Shown: positions 25,540-34,299, numbered from the stretch's first letter. The stretch: 64,000 bases of DNA from Novosphingobium sp. KCTC 2891 (GCF_025938155.1 NZ_JAPCZG010000009.1:1-64000), one strand, 5' to 3'. Notes: generated by a model from the sequence alone, not told the origin. Program-made: numbers and translations.

Positions 25540-25825
25540 GCTTATTGGGCGCCGGGCAGGCCGGGGTGGATGAAGGACCGCTGTGGCGACTAGCGCAGGA
25601 AATCCTGTCAGACCTCAACGTCCGCCACCCTAGGCGTCCATCTGCCAGTTTCACGCCGAATGAACAAAGGGCAGCTTGCGCCAATCGACGTCTCTTAAGT
25701 GACCTTCCGGACCGTCCCAACCATGGTCGTTCGAGAGCCATAATCGGCTCTGAATAGCCTGCGTTCCAATCAGATTTTACATAGTTCCGAACCAAGGCAA
25801 TGGCCTGTCACCGAATACCATTCAC

Positions 25826-26341
25826 TTATCGAGGCCGCGACTTCGAGTGCGGTCGGGCGTCATCGCCAACGTCTTCGACGGCACGGCCGATAGCCGTTGC
25901 AGCGGCTAGGATATTCAGCGTGCGTGGGTCTCTCGCACCTTTGTACCAACGGTCCAGCGCGGCCGAGAATAACCGCTGCTCCGGATCCGCCTCGGCAAGC
26001 AATGTCAGCGATGATCGCACCTTCACGGCGTCGAGCGCGCCAAACACCGCCACCGGGTCAGACATCGGCAAATCCTGCAGTGCAGTGACGCATTCCTGGA
26101 GACGGCTGCCAAGGACAGGATGAGCGAGGTACGCCTGGGCCTCTTCCAGCGAACGGATGGCGAAGCGTTGCGCCATTCCACTTCGACCTAACCCGCCCAC
26201 TTGCGGGAAAATGTACCAGATCCAATGAGTCTGTTTTCGACCCTTTCTGATTTCGCTGAGAGCGGCCTGGTAGGTATCGCGCTGCGCGTCGACAAAGCGC
26301 TCCAGATCGTAGTTCACTGTTATGTGCCCGTCCAACATCAC
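25826..26341 (-). CDS. DUF1810-family protein
   Basis: A 171-residue protein matching the DUF1810 pattern: YDLERFVDAQRDTYQAALSE at the start, GRKQTHWIWYIFPQVGGLGR, then LEEAQAYLAHPVLGSRLQEC. The biochemical role of the family is not established. It sits downstream of the DnaQ-like exonuclease gene, 9 bases away, on the same strand. The first two codons are both ATG; either could start. Confidence 0.85.
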   Translation of the reverse strand: MMLDGHITVNYDLERFVDAQRDTYQAALSEIRKGRKQTHWIWYIFPQVGGLGRSGMAQRFAIRSLEEAQAYLAHPVLGSRLQECVTALQDLPMSDPVAVFGALDAVKVRSSLTLLAEADPEQRLFSAALDRWYKGARDPRTLNILAAATAIGRAVEDVGDDARPHSKSRPR

Positions 26342-26350
26342 CCGATCGCA

Positions 26351-27235
26351 TCACGGCGCCTTGTACCGGTCGCACGCTGATACTGCCAAAAATGCCGGTG
26401 CTCCATGCCCGACATAGACATCCGCCTTCAACCAGGCCTCCTCCGCATCGCGCTCGACCTCGGGAATATCCCTGGACCAGCAACGGAGAACCGAATTCCA
26501 GCGATATCCCCGCGCCTTCAGGCGGTCCTTGCTGTCGAACGGTGCATCAACCGCATTGACCGTGAAGCTCGGCCTTTCGGACGCGGCCATCAGGTGTGAC
26601 ATGACGGTACGCCCGTCGGGCAAGTCGTGCGCGAGCAGATAGATGAGCGCGAGAATATCGACCTCGGCCCTGTGGCCCTCGTAGAACCAACCGCACTGCG
26701 ACACGAGATGGGCAAGAGCTCGCCCGTCGAACCCGAGGTCCAGCCAGTCTGGCTCTGCCAGTGAACAGGCCCACGCCTTGCCCGCAACGCCAGGCAGGCG
26801 CTTGTCGACAAACGGACGATCAAAACCGGCATTGTGAGCAACGATGAGGTCTGCCGACGCGAGAATCTCCAGCGCCACCTCGTCATCAATGGCCTGTCCC
26901 TTGAGCATGTCGTCCGTCAGCCCGGTCAGTCGGGTGATGACAGGATCCAATGCACGCTCGGGATCTTCGCGCCAGACGCGAGGTTGCCCCACCTCTACGA
27001 TGCGCCCTGCCAGATCGTAGCGGAAGCGCTGAACGGCCAGCTCGATGATCCTGTCGGTTGAACAATCGAGACCTGTGGTTTCGACATCGATCGCCACACC
27101 GACGCGATATTCGGCACCGGGGATCGGCGCATGAAAACCCGTTACGGGCCTCAGCTTGCGCAGGACACGGTAATCCCCACTGGATTCCAGGAACCGCGCG
27201 GCGCGCTCGAAGGTGTCATGATCTGTGGAGGACAT
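26351..27235 (-). CDS. DnaQ-like 3'-5' exonuclease
   Basis: A 294-residue protein with an RNase-T/DnaQ exonuclease domain: ExoI motif AIDVETTGLD, ExoII region VAHNAGFDRPFV and ExoIII HRAEVDILALIYLL. A C-terminal part (DAPFDSKDRLKARGYRWNS) resembles a short module seen after such exonucleases. It probably trims 3' ends in DNA repair or defence. I prefer the ATG at 27235 (MSSTDHDTFERAARFLESSG) over one 18 codons upstream because the extra residues look non-native. Confidence 0.87.
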   Translation of the reverse strand: MSSTDHDTFERAARFLESSGDYRVLRKLRPVTGFHAPIPGAEYRVGVAIDVETTGLDCSTDRIIELAVQRFRYDLAGRIVEVGQPRVWREDPERALDPVITRLTGLTDDMLKGQAIDDEVALEILASADLIVAHNAGFDRPFVDKRLPGVAGKAWACSLAEPDWLDLGFDGRALAHLVSQCGWFYEGHRAEVDILALIYLLAHDLPDGRTVMSHLMAASERPSFTVNAVDAPFDSKDRLKARGYRWNSVLRCWSRDIPEVERDAEEAWLKADVYVGHGAPAFLAVSACDRYKAP

Positions 27236-27371
27236 GGGCTTGCTCGATCGTTGAAAAGGGCGCGGGCAGCAGCTGCCAGCATCGGACAAAGGTTCGGCCA
27301 GGGACGGTCAAAGCTGCGCGCAATGTTGTAGGCAGGGAACCAGCCAAGAATCGGCGCAACCCGAGGGCGCG

Positions 27372-28283
27372 TCAGGCGGCCTTCTCCAGATCCTCGATAC
27401 GAGCTTCGCACGCCGCACGGACAGCGTCCTCCAGGACCGCGACACGGGTTGCGATCCAGGCAAGTTCGTCGTTCGTGATGTGATACGAGGAGGAATATCG
27501 CGCCTTGATGTAAGCATCGCGTAGCAGCGAATAGCAGCGCCGCTCGGCGCGCGTTGCGCGCGGCCAAACCGCTTTCAGGCTTGGCTCCATCTCTTCGGCC
27601 AGGTCCCGCAGCCTGTTTAGGTTGTGCGATTTAGGCGACCACAATGTGCGAACCAAGAATATGCAATGATAGAAGCGCTCGACAGCCTGATGAAGGAGAA
27701 AAATGGCTTCCTTGGGTCGCCCCATTTCAGAAACCAGGCCGCTAGTGCGAAAGAACGTCGATGCACTCTCGAACCAATCATCAAAATAGTCCTGAGTTTC
27801 CTTCAACGCCTGCTCCCGCGACAACGGCAGCGGTTCGACGAACGCGTGGCCTGGTTCCTCGAAGAGGACGATACCGTCCTTGAGGATGTCCATGAAGAAG
27901 TAGCGGCCAAGCCGAAGCTTGTCGTTCACATCGTCGAGCGCATGGTAGATCAGGCTCACCGGGGTCCGCAGGATCGTACCGACGGTCAGATCGGACAACA
28001 GCCGGCTTTCGGTCTTGTCCCAGAACTCGGCCACGTCGGTCAGCTCCTCGCGGTCCACGACGACGAGCAGATCGTAGTCCGAGAAGTAGCGCCCGACCGG
28101 ATCCTCCACCCAGTCGCCGCGGGCATAGCTGCCGAACAGGATGATCTTGAGGAGCTTGCCTCCACGAAAGCGCTCCTGCGTGCGGCGCGCGGTGGCGGCC
28201 TCGAAGCCGGAACGAATGACCTCGACCACGTAGGCCAGTTCCCTGGCCTTGGTTTCGGGCAAGTGGTCAATCGTCGAGCGCAT
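27372..28283 (-). CDS. Fused nucleotidyltransferase-HEPN protein (MNT-HEPN type)
   Basis: A 303-residue fusion. The N-terminal nucleotidyltransferase has LFGSYARGDW and YFSDYDLLVVV (Gly-Ser and the Asp-x-Asp metal pair). The C-terminal HEPN domain has GRPKEAIFLLHQAVERFYHC and a candidate RNase motif Arg-x4-His in RYSSSYH. Usually MNT antitoxin and HEPN toxin are separate genes, with MNT silencing HEPN by AMPylation; here they are one chain, so control would be intramolecular or between subunits. Start at MRSTIDHLPETK; a longer start 31 codons up is less natural. Confidence 0.8.
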   Translation of the reverse strand: MRSTIDHLPETKARELAYVVEVIRSGFEAATARRTQERFRGGKLLKIILFGSYARGDWVEDPVGRYFSDYDLLVVVDREELTDVAEFWDKTESRLLSDLTVGTILRTPVSLIYHALDDVNDKLRLGRYFFMDILKDGIVLFEEPGHAFVEPLPLSREQALKETQDYFDDWFESASTFFRTSGLVSEMGRPKEAIFLLHQAVERFYHCIFLVRTLWSPKSHNLNRLRDLAEEMEPSLKAVWPRATRAERRCYSLLRDAYIKARYSSSYHITNDELAWIATRVAVLEDAVRAACEARIEDLEKAA

Positions 28284-28570
28284 GAGGGCCAGACTCGCCG
28301 GTTTGCACGCTTCTGCCAAGTGAAAATGCGCGAGAGGGACGACTGGGGGATGCGTTGCACAACTGCCGCAGGGCAATCAAATCCTCACCAAATCAGCAAC
28401 ATCTTGCATTGCAGCATAATCGAGGTGTGTTAGAAATAATCCAGCAACACTTGGGCGATTTCGGAGGTCTGGGAACCGCAGGGGCCGTCCAGCAGACACG
28501 GAAAGGACGATCGTCAGGAACCACGGCAGTTGAAGATGCTCCTGTGCGATCGTGGCTATGCCAGGCGTCC

Positions 28571-29338
28571 ATGCAGGTCTCGGCTAAAACGCTACTCGAT
28601 CTTGTTGAAGGTGTGGGAAGCCGCGACGAACTTGGCGGCGTCATGAGCGAGGTGTGCAGAGTTCTGGGGTTCCAGTATTTTGCCCTGACCCACCATGTCG
28701 ACCTTTTGAAGGCCGGCAATGGCGCCATCAGGTTGCACAATTATCCCGAGCGCTGGGCCGAGCACTATGACAGCCAGACCTTGTCCCTATCGGACCCGGT
28801 CCATCGCGCGAGCCAGGTAACCGCCTTTGGCTTTCAGTGGTCCAGGATGCGCACTCTCATACCGCTCAACCGGGCGGATCTCGCTATTCTCGAGGCAGGG
28901 CGCAACCAGGGCTTCCACGACGGCTATACGATTCCTGTCAACGTCCCCGGCGAAGCCTGCGGTTCCTGCACGTTCGTCAATTCGCTTGGACAAGTAGCGG
29001 TGAGCGATGTTTTGCCGCTCGCTCAGGTCCTCGGCACCAAGGCATTCGAGGTCGCTCGCCGATTGTGGTTGCCCCGCGGCTTTTCAGGGGACGTCCAGCG
29101 CCCGACACTGACCGATCGCCAGCGCGACTGTGTGCTGTGGGCGGCCCGCGGCAAGACCGACTGGGAGATCTCCAAAATTCTCGGCATTTCCGAAGAAACG
29201 GTCGCGCGCCACATTCGCCTCGCCTGTGATCGCTATGGCGTCACCAAACGCGTTGCGCTCGCCTTTTGCGCCGTGAGCGAGCGAATCATCACGATCCACG
29301 ACGTCGGTCCGTGGGTCTATACCCCTTTCCCGGCATAG
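28571..29338 (+). CDS. LuxR-type quorum-sensing regulator
   Basis: A 255-residue regulator with an N-terminal autoinducer-binding domain (YFALTHHVDL; LHNYPERWAEHYDSQ; DPVHRAS; FGFQW) and a C-terminal LuxR helix-turn-helix (LTDRQRDCVLWAARGKTDWE ... SEETVARHIRLACDRYGVTK). It should bind an acyl-homoserine lactone and control nearby promoters. It stands 59 bases before the luxI-type gene on the same strand. The ATG at 28571 gives the usual family length. Confidence 0.92.
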   Translation: MQVSAKTLLDLVEGVGSRDELGGVMSEVCRVLGFQYFALTHHVDLLKAGNGAIRLHNYPERWAEHYDSQTLSLSDPVHRASQVTAFGFQWSRMRTLIPLNRADLAILEAGRNQGFHDGYTIPVNVPGEACGSCTFVNSLGQVAVSDVLPLAQVLGTKAFEVARRLWLPRGFSGDVQRPTLTDRQRDCVLWAARGKTDWEISKILGISEETVARHIRLACDRYGVTKRVALAFCAVSERIITIHDVGPWVYTPFPA

Positions 29339-29367
29339 CCGGAGCACCCCGTCTGGCGTGATCGTGC

Positions 29368-29388
29368 ACCTGACCACAGCGGTCCAGG
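29368..29388. promoter_or_regulatory. Possible lux box overlapping the luxI ribosome site
   Basis: ACCTGACC-acagc-GGTCCAGG is an imperfect dyad resembling lux-box consensus. It ends 9 bases before the luxI ATG and includes part of the AGGAG ribosome site, so bound LuxR would block rather than activate. The match is moderate. Confidence 0.3.
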
Positions 29389-29397
29389 AGCACCCTC

Positions 29398-30045
29398 ATG
29401 CTGAACATCCTCACGCCCGGCAGCGAGCCGGACGCAACAGTAATGCGCGCCATGTTTGCGGCCCGCAAATCGGTTTTCGTCGATCTGCTCAAATGGGACG
29501 TGCCGGTCCTCGACGGACAATACGAAATCGACCAGTTCGACAACGTCCACGCCCGTTACCTCGTGCTGACGGACCCCGACGGCAATCACCTCGCTTCAGC
29601 GCGTCTGCTGCCGACCACGAGGGAGGGCATTCTGTCCGGCCTGTTCCGCAAATTGTGCGATGGCCCGGTTCCCTCGGCTCCGGACATCCTGGAGATCACG
29701 CGGTTCTGCCTCGATCGTCGCCTGCGCGCTGCAGAGCGCCGCCAGGCGCGCGATGCGCTGGTGTTGGCGCTCGTCGACTACGCGCTGGCTAACGGCATTG
29801 CCCAGTACTGCGCCGTCGCTGAGCTGGGATGGCTGCGCCAGATCGTGGATTTCGGATGGGATTGCCGCCCGCTCGGACCACTTGGCCAGATGAAGGGTGA
29901 GCGGCTCGCCGCAGTGCGCATCCTGATCGATGCAGACACACCTGCTCGCCTTTTCGCCGGCGGAATCCGCGCGACCGGACTTCCGAGCATTCGTATCCAT
30001 CCGCCGAAGGCCGCAGCGGCGTCAGGTGTCTTTCATGAACTCTGA
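29398..30045 (+). CDS. Acyl-homoserine-lactone synthase (LuxI family)
   Basis: A 215-residue autoinducer synthase with the conserved residues of the family: RKSVFVDLLKWDVP (Arg, Phe, Trp), EIDQFDNVHARYLVL (Asp cluster), SARLLPTT and LEITRFCLD (Glu-x-x-Arg). It makes an acyl-homoserine lactone from S-adenosylmethionine and an acyl carrier. CAGGAG precedes the ATG. The last 8 codons overlap the convergent small gene at the edge of the IS66 element, so the native C-terminus may have been slightly altered by the insertion. Confidence 0.93.
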   Translation: MLNILTPGSEPDATVMRAMFAARKSVFVDLLKWDVPVLDGQYEIDQFDNVHARYLVLTDPDGNHLASARLLPTTREGILSGLFRKLCDGPVPSAPDILEITRFCLDRRLRAAERRQARDALVLALVDYALANGIAQYCAVAELGWLRQIVDFGWDCRPLGPLGQMKGERLAAVRILIDADTPARLFAGGIRATGLPSIRIHPPKAAAASGVFHEL

Positions 30046-30255
30046 CCGGCGCTGGTCGAGGAGGCCGTCGAGATATTGGAGGCCTTGCCGGGTGAACGCG
30101 GTTACGGATTCCGCCATCTCGTCGAAGCTGTCGACAACGCTCAGGCAGCCATCTTCTGGCGCCATTTGTTCGGCCAGTTCCTCGATGACATCAATGTCGA
30201 TGCCCAATCGGCTTGCTGCATAACGGGCGGTAAACACCATGGAGGGAGCTGCCAT
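30022..30255 (-). CDS. Small accessory protein coupled to IS66 tnpC
   Basis: A 77-residue acidic protein (TARYAASRLGIDIDVIEELA near the start). Its ATG overlaps the tnpC stop as TGATG, so it is very probably translated from the same transposase message and belongs to the IS66 element as a fourth gene. I know no function. Its 3' end runs 24 bases into the end of the convergent luxI-type gene. Confidence 0.6.
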   Translation of the reverse strand: MAAPSMVFTARYAASRLGIDIDVIEELAEQMAPEDGCLSVVDSFDEMAESVTAFTRQGLQYLDGLLDQRRSEFMKDT

Positions 30256-31922
30256 CAGGCAACCTTTGCGACCTGAGACGTTGGTGTCCAGTTCCAGGGG
30301 AGCAGTTCGCTGAGGCGCTGTGCAGGGTGGGCGGCGATGCGAGCGAGGACGTCAGCCAACCAAGCTTGTGGGTCGATGTCGTTGAGACGGGCGGACTGGA
30401 TCAGCGTGTAGAGGACCGCCGCGCGCTGACCGCCGCGGTCGGACCCGCAGAACAGCCAAGCTTTCCTGCCCAGTGGCACACAGCGCAACGCCCGTTCCGC
30501 AGCGTTGTTCGTCAGGCAGACCCGGCCGTCGTCGAGGAAACGGGTGAAGGCGTCCCATCGGCGCACCATGTAGTTGATGGCCTTGGCCAGGTCATGGTTG
30601 CGCGACAGCCTTGCCAGTTGGGCGGTCAACCAATCACGCAGCTCGGTCATCAACGGCGCGCTAAGCTCCTGCCGGATGGCTAGGCGGTCGCTTGGGGATT
30701 TGCCGTTGATGCCGCGCTCGATGTCGAACAGCGCATCGAGTTTCTGCACGGCTTCCAGCGCGATCGGATAAATCTGGCCCGAACGCTCACCACGGCTCTT
30801 CTTGCGGGCAGCGCCCTCAACATCGGCCAGCTCGAAGAATTTGCGCCGCGCGTGGGCAAAGCAACCCGCTTCCAGCACGGGTGCAGGTTGACGGCCAGCG
30901 GCATAAAGCTCGCCGTATCCGCCATAGGCATCGGCCTGCAGAATCCCCGACCACGACGCCAGATGCGCCCTTGGGTGCTCGCCGCGCCGGTCGCGTGAAT
31001 AGTGGAACAGCGCAGCGGGTGGGTCATCGCCAGCAAAGGGCCGATCATCGCGCACATAGACCCACAATCGTGCCGTGACGGTCTTGCTCTTGGCCATCAC
31101 CGGCACGGTGGTATCGTCACCGTGCAACCGCTGGGCCGCCAGCACATGCGCCTCGATCAACCGATAAAGTGGCATCAGTGCAAACGCTGCAGCCCCGACC
31201 TGATCGGCGAGCGTCGAGGTGCTGAGCGGCACCCCCTCGCGCGCAAAGCGTTCAGCCTGGCGGTTGAGGGGCTGGTGCTGCCCATACTTCTCGAACAGCA
31301 GCATGGCGAGGAAGCTGGGACCCGCCCAACCACGCGGCACAACATGGAACGGTGCCGGCGGTTGCGTGATCTTCTCGCAGTCCCGGCACGAGAATTTCTC
31401 GCGCACCGTCTGGATGACCTTCCACGCGCGCGGGATCACCTCCAGTGTCTCGGTCACGTCCTCGCCCAGCTTGGACAGACGCACGCCACCGCAGGCTGGG
31501 CAGGAGCATGGTGCCGGGATGACCACGCGCTCGCGCGGCAGATGTTCGGGGAACGGCTTCCTGACGGGACGCTTGCGTTCGAAGGCTGCGACAGTGGAGG
31601 CCTTCTCCGCCGTTGCCGTTAGATTGTCCTCGGTGGCGTCAGCTTCCAGATCTTCAAGCTGAAGTTCCATCTGGTCGAGCAGGCGCCGGGTGCGCTCTGC
31701 GCTGGGACCGTATTGATCACGCCGCAACTTAGCGATCTGCAGCTTGAAATGCGCGATCAGGGCTTCGGTGGCACTGGCCTGTGCCTGGGCATTGGCCAAC
31801 CGGGCTTCGGCTTCTATCGCGCGCTGCGTGGCAGCGTCGGCCTGCCAGGTTGCTTCCAGAACCAGCGCCTTCAGCGCTTCAATGTCATTCGGCAGAGGCG
31901 AAACGACCGTGTCCATGGCCAT
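30255..31922 (-). CDS. tnpC: IS66 transposase TnpC
   Basis: A 555-residue IS66 transposase: N-terminal coiled coil (LALIAHFKLQIAKLRRDQYG region), zinc-finger part (CSCPACGGVRLSKLGEDVTE, CRDCEKI), then the DDE domain with LHGDDTTVPV, LQADAYGGYG and the late Glu region LTNNAAERALRCVPLGRKAW. Length is full. It should carry out cut or copy steps of transposition. It starts 66 bases after tnpB. Confidence 0.95.
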   Translation of the reverse strand: MAMDTVVSPLPNDIEALKALVLEATWQADAATQRAIEAEARLANAQAQASATEALIAHFKLQIAKLRRDQYGPSAERTRRLLDQMELQLEDLEADATEDNLTATAEKASTVAAFERKRPVRKPFPEHLPRERVVIPAPCSCPACGGVRLSKLGEDVTETLEVIPRAWKVIQTVREKFSCRDCEKITQPPAPFHVVPRGWAGPSFLAMLLFEKYGQHQPLNRQAERFAREGVPLSTSTLADQVGAAAFALMPLYRLIEAHVLAAQRLHGDDTTVPVMAKSKTVTARLWVYVRDDRPFAGDDPPAALFHYSRDRRGEHPRAHLASWSGILQADAYGGYGELYAAGRQPAPVLEAGCFAHARRKFFELADVEGAARKKSRGERSGQIYPIALEAVQKLDALFDIERGINGKSPSDRLAIRQELSAPLMTELRDWLTAQLARLSRNHDLAKAINYMVRRWDAFTRFLDDGRVCLTNNAAERALRCVPLGRKAWLFCGSDRGGQRAAVLYTLIQSARLNDIDPQAWLADVLARIAAHPAQRLSELLPWNWTPTSQVAKVA

Positions 31923-31988
31923 GATGGAATCACATAATTCGCCAATCTTGAAGCGAAAAATTCACAGAAAACCGCCAAAAATGCAGAC

Positions 31989-32330
31989 CTATCCGGCACT
32001 CTCCGGGCGCCACGAATGCTGTGGGTTACGCCAGTCAATGCCTTCCAGCAGGCAGGCCAGTTGGGCAGCCGTCAGCGACACCATGCCGTCCTTTGCTGAA
32101 GGCCAGATGAAGCGCCCTTTCTCCAAACGCTTGGCATAAAGCGACATGCCGATACCGTCGTGCCAGATGATCTTGATCAGCGCCCCGGCCCGTCCGCGAA
32201 ACACGAAAAGATCACCGCCATGGGGATCGCGGCTCAGGCTTTGCTGCACCAGAAGTGCGAGGCCCTGCATGCCCTTACGCATGTCGGTATGCCCCATCGC
32301 GATCCACACCCGCGCGCCCGCTGGGATCAT
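31989..32330 (-). CDS. tnpB: IS66 accessory protein TnpB
   Basis: A 113-residue TnpB of the IS66 type: VWIAMGHTDMRKGMQGLALL and GDLFVFRGRAGALIKIIWHD are family signatures. It is required with TnpA for transposition in this family. The start overlaps the tnpA stop by 4 bases (ATGA). Confidence 0.95.
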   Translation of the reverse strand: MIPAGARVWIAMGHTDMRKGMQGLALLVQQSLSRDPHGGDLFVFRGRAGALIKIIWHDGIGMSLYAKRLEKGRFIWPSAKDGMVSLTAAQLACLLEGIDWRNPQHSWRPESAG

Positions 32331-32671
32331 CGCAAGGCTTTCAGCGTGGCCGCTGCCAAGTCTGGCGATGCCGCGGCAAAAATGCTGACCTGACCTTTGC
32401 TGCCCAATTCCACCACGATGACCGGTGACGACGACGCGGGATTGCATGGCTTCGGGCCATCCACCACCGCTTCGGCGAACTGGGGCACTGCAACCTGCTG
32501 CCGCAATTTGGCCCGCCATGTGTAGATCCGCGCCGTCGAAATGTCGTGCAACCGCGCCACGTCTGCCACGCACGCGCCCGGCGCAAAGGCTTCGGCCAGA
32601 ATCCGCAGGCGATCTTCATCACTCCAACGACGTCGGCGCTCTGGCCCGTGCATCACCGTGATCTGCCGCAT
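32327..32671 (-). CDS. tnpA: IS66 accessory protein TnpA
   Basis: A 114-residue TnpA of the IS66 type with an N-terminal helix-turn-helix (RRRWSDEDRLRILAEAFAPG, then VADVARLHDISTARIYTWRA). AGGAG lies upstream of the ATG. It is the first gene of the element. Confidence 0.93.
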   Translation of the reverse strand: MRQITVMHGPERRRRWSDEDRLRILAEAFAPGACVADVARLHDISTARIYTWRAKLRQQVAVPQFAEAVVDGPKPCNPASSSPVIVVELGSKGQVSIFAAASPDLAAATLKALR

Positions 32672-32797
32672 CCACCGCTCCTGAGTGCGCTCTCGAGAGC
32701 ACCCTTAAGAGCGGTCGCCTACTTCACGGCAAGGCGGGAGCCGCCGGATGGATACGAGCATTCCTGCCAGCCTTGCTGCGTAAAGGAGCGACACTCC

Positions 32798-33691
32798 ATG
32801 AATGCTCTCTCTTCCGCGATCGCCACGGCTCAGGTCGAGCGTCATGTCCACGAGCTGACGACGCGCGGCTTCACGATCGTCCGCGGCGCGCTTCCGCCCC
32901 GGATGGTTCGCACGCTGGACAAGGATCTGGCACAACCGTTCGCCGACACGCCGTTCGGCATAGGCTCGTTCTACGGCCGCACTACCAAACGGTTCGGGCG
33001 ACTTCTGATCCGTTCGCCGCATGCCCGCGCCCTCGTCTGTCATCGGCTGATCCTGTCGATCGTCGAGCAGGTACTCTCGCCCTGGTGCGACCGCATCCAG
33101 CTGAACACCACGCAGGCGATTGCAGTGCATCCGGGCGCGCCGGCGCAGTTCCCGCATCGCGACCAGGACATGTGGCGCGGGCCTGTCGGCGAGATCGAGT
33201 ACCTCGTCAACGTGATGTGGCCACTCACACCGTTTACGGCAGAGAATGGTGCTACCCGGCTCTGGTCTGGCAGCCACGGGGCCCGGGCGCTCGAAGCCGG
33301 TGCCGGAGCCGACGGCCTGGAGACGATCGGTGAGATGGCGCCGGGCGCAGCCTTGCTGTTCCTTGGCTCCACGCTCCATGGCGCAGGCGCCAACTGCAGC
33401 GAGATGGTGCGGCGAGGCATCGTCATCGGCTATTCGCTCGGGTGGCTCAAACCTTACGAGAACCAGTGGCTGGCCTATCCACCAGAAGTCGCGCGGCACT
33501 TCGACCCGGAGCTTGCCGCCCTGGTGGGATATCGCCAGCACCGGCCCAACCTCGGCAATTTCGAGGGACAGTGTCCCTCGGTACTGCTGGGAGATTATGA
33601 CGGCAGTCCGCTGGGCGCAATCGATGCGCTGCGCCCCGACCAGATGGCGGCGGCCGATGCCTTTACCGCGGGCGGACGGGAGGCTGCATGA
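32798..33691 (+). CDS. Phytanoyl-CoA dioxygenase-like Fe(II)/2-oxoglutarate enzyme
   Basis: A 297-residue PhyH-family oxygenase: iron-binding His-x-Asp in FPHRDQDMW and distal His in STLHGAG, with an Arg some residues later for 2-oxoglutarate. It overlaps the GntR gene by 4 bases and is upstream of the lasso peptide genes, so it may hydroxylate the lasso peptide or an amino acid substrate; this role is inferred from position. AAGGAG precedes the ATG by 9 bases. It also abuts the IS66 element. Confidence 0.82.
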   Translation: MNALSSAIATAQVERHVHELTTRGFTIVRGALPPRMVRTLDKDLAQPFADTPFGIGSFYGRTTKRFGRLLIRSPHARALVCHRLILSIVEQVLSPWCDRIQLNTTQAIAVHPGAPAQFPHRDQDMWRGPVGEIEYLVNVMWPLTPFTAENGATRLWSGSHGARALEAGAGADGLETIGEMAPGAALLFLGSTLHGAGANCSEMVRRGIVIGYSLGWLKPYENQWLAYPPEVARHFDPELAALVGYRQHRPNLGNFEGQCPSVLLGDYDGSPLGAIDALRPDQMAAADAFTAGGREAA

Positions 33692-34299
33692 ATGCCGGGC
33701 CAACTGCCGGCAGGGTATACGAGGCCTTGCGCTCGCTTATTCTCAATCATGGGTTTTGCCCGGGCGATCGTCTCGACGCGGCGCTGCTGGCCGAGCAACT
33801 GTCGGCCAGCGTAACGCCGGTGCGCGATGCGCTGAACACGCTTACCGGTGAAGGCCTTGTCGAATCCCGCCGGGCGGGTGGCTTCCATCTGCCGCCGCTC
33901 GATGAGCCGGGCTTGCGGGACATGTTCGCCTGGGAAGCACAGATCCTGCGCCTCGCACTGAAGGAAGCCCAGCTGATCCCGGCATCGCCAACCGCCAACC
34001 GCCAGCAACTCACTTATGCCGAGCGTGTGGCCGGTGCTGTCCGGACAGTGGCCGAAGGATCGGGCAATAGTGAACACGCTCGCGCCCTCGCCCGGCTCGG
34101 CGCACGGCTCCATTCCGTGCGTACCCTCGAGGAAAAAGTGATCGAGAATGCGCCCGGCGAACTCGCACACATCGAACAGGTGCTGGACCAGGCTGATCGC
34201 GCCGCGCTGCGCCGAATGTGGCGGGCCTGGTATCATCGCAGGATCGGCGCCGCAGCGAAACTGGTGCGCGCGGCCTACAGGCTACGCGGGAGCGCGTGA
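33688..34299 (+). CDS. GntR-family transcriptional regulator of the lasso locus
   Basis: A 203-residue regulator with an N-terminal GntR winged helix (VYEALRSLILNHGFCPGDRL, then SVTPVRDALNTLTGEGLVES) and a helical C-terminal effector part resembling a shortened FCD domain. It is coupled to the PhyH gene and lies 108 bases upstream of the lasso precursor, so it probably controls the locus in response to a small acid or peptide. Confidence 0.87.
   Translation: MNAGPTAGRVYEALRSLILNHGFCPGDRLDAALLAEQLSASVTPVRDALNTLTGEGLVESRRAGGFHLPPLDEPGLRDMFAWEAQILRLALKEAQLIPASPTANRQQLTYAERVAGAVRTVAEGSGNSEHARALARLGARLHSVRTLEEKVIENAPGELAHIEQVLDQADRAALRRMWRAWYHRRIGAAAKLVRAAYRLRGSA

Larger units (their letters stand above)
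30022..32700 (-). mobile_element. IS66-family insertion sequence
   Basis: The three diagnostic genes tnpA, tnpB and tnpC occur in order on the minus strand, plus a small fourth gene. All three are intact, so the element may be active. I could not find convincing matching terminal inverted repeats: the right end probably lies in 32690-32725 and the left end near 30020. The limits given are therefore approximate. It separates the quorum-sensing genes from the lasso cluster. Confidence 0.8.

Noticed and set aside
30000..32730. Terminal inverted repeats of the IS66 element
   Set aside because: Candidate ends did not match each other convincingly, so no repeat coordinates are given.
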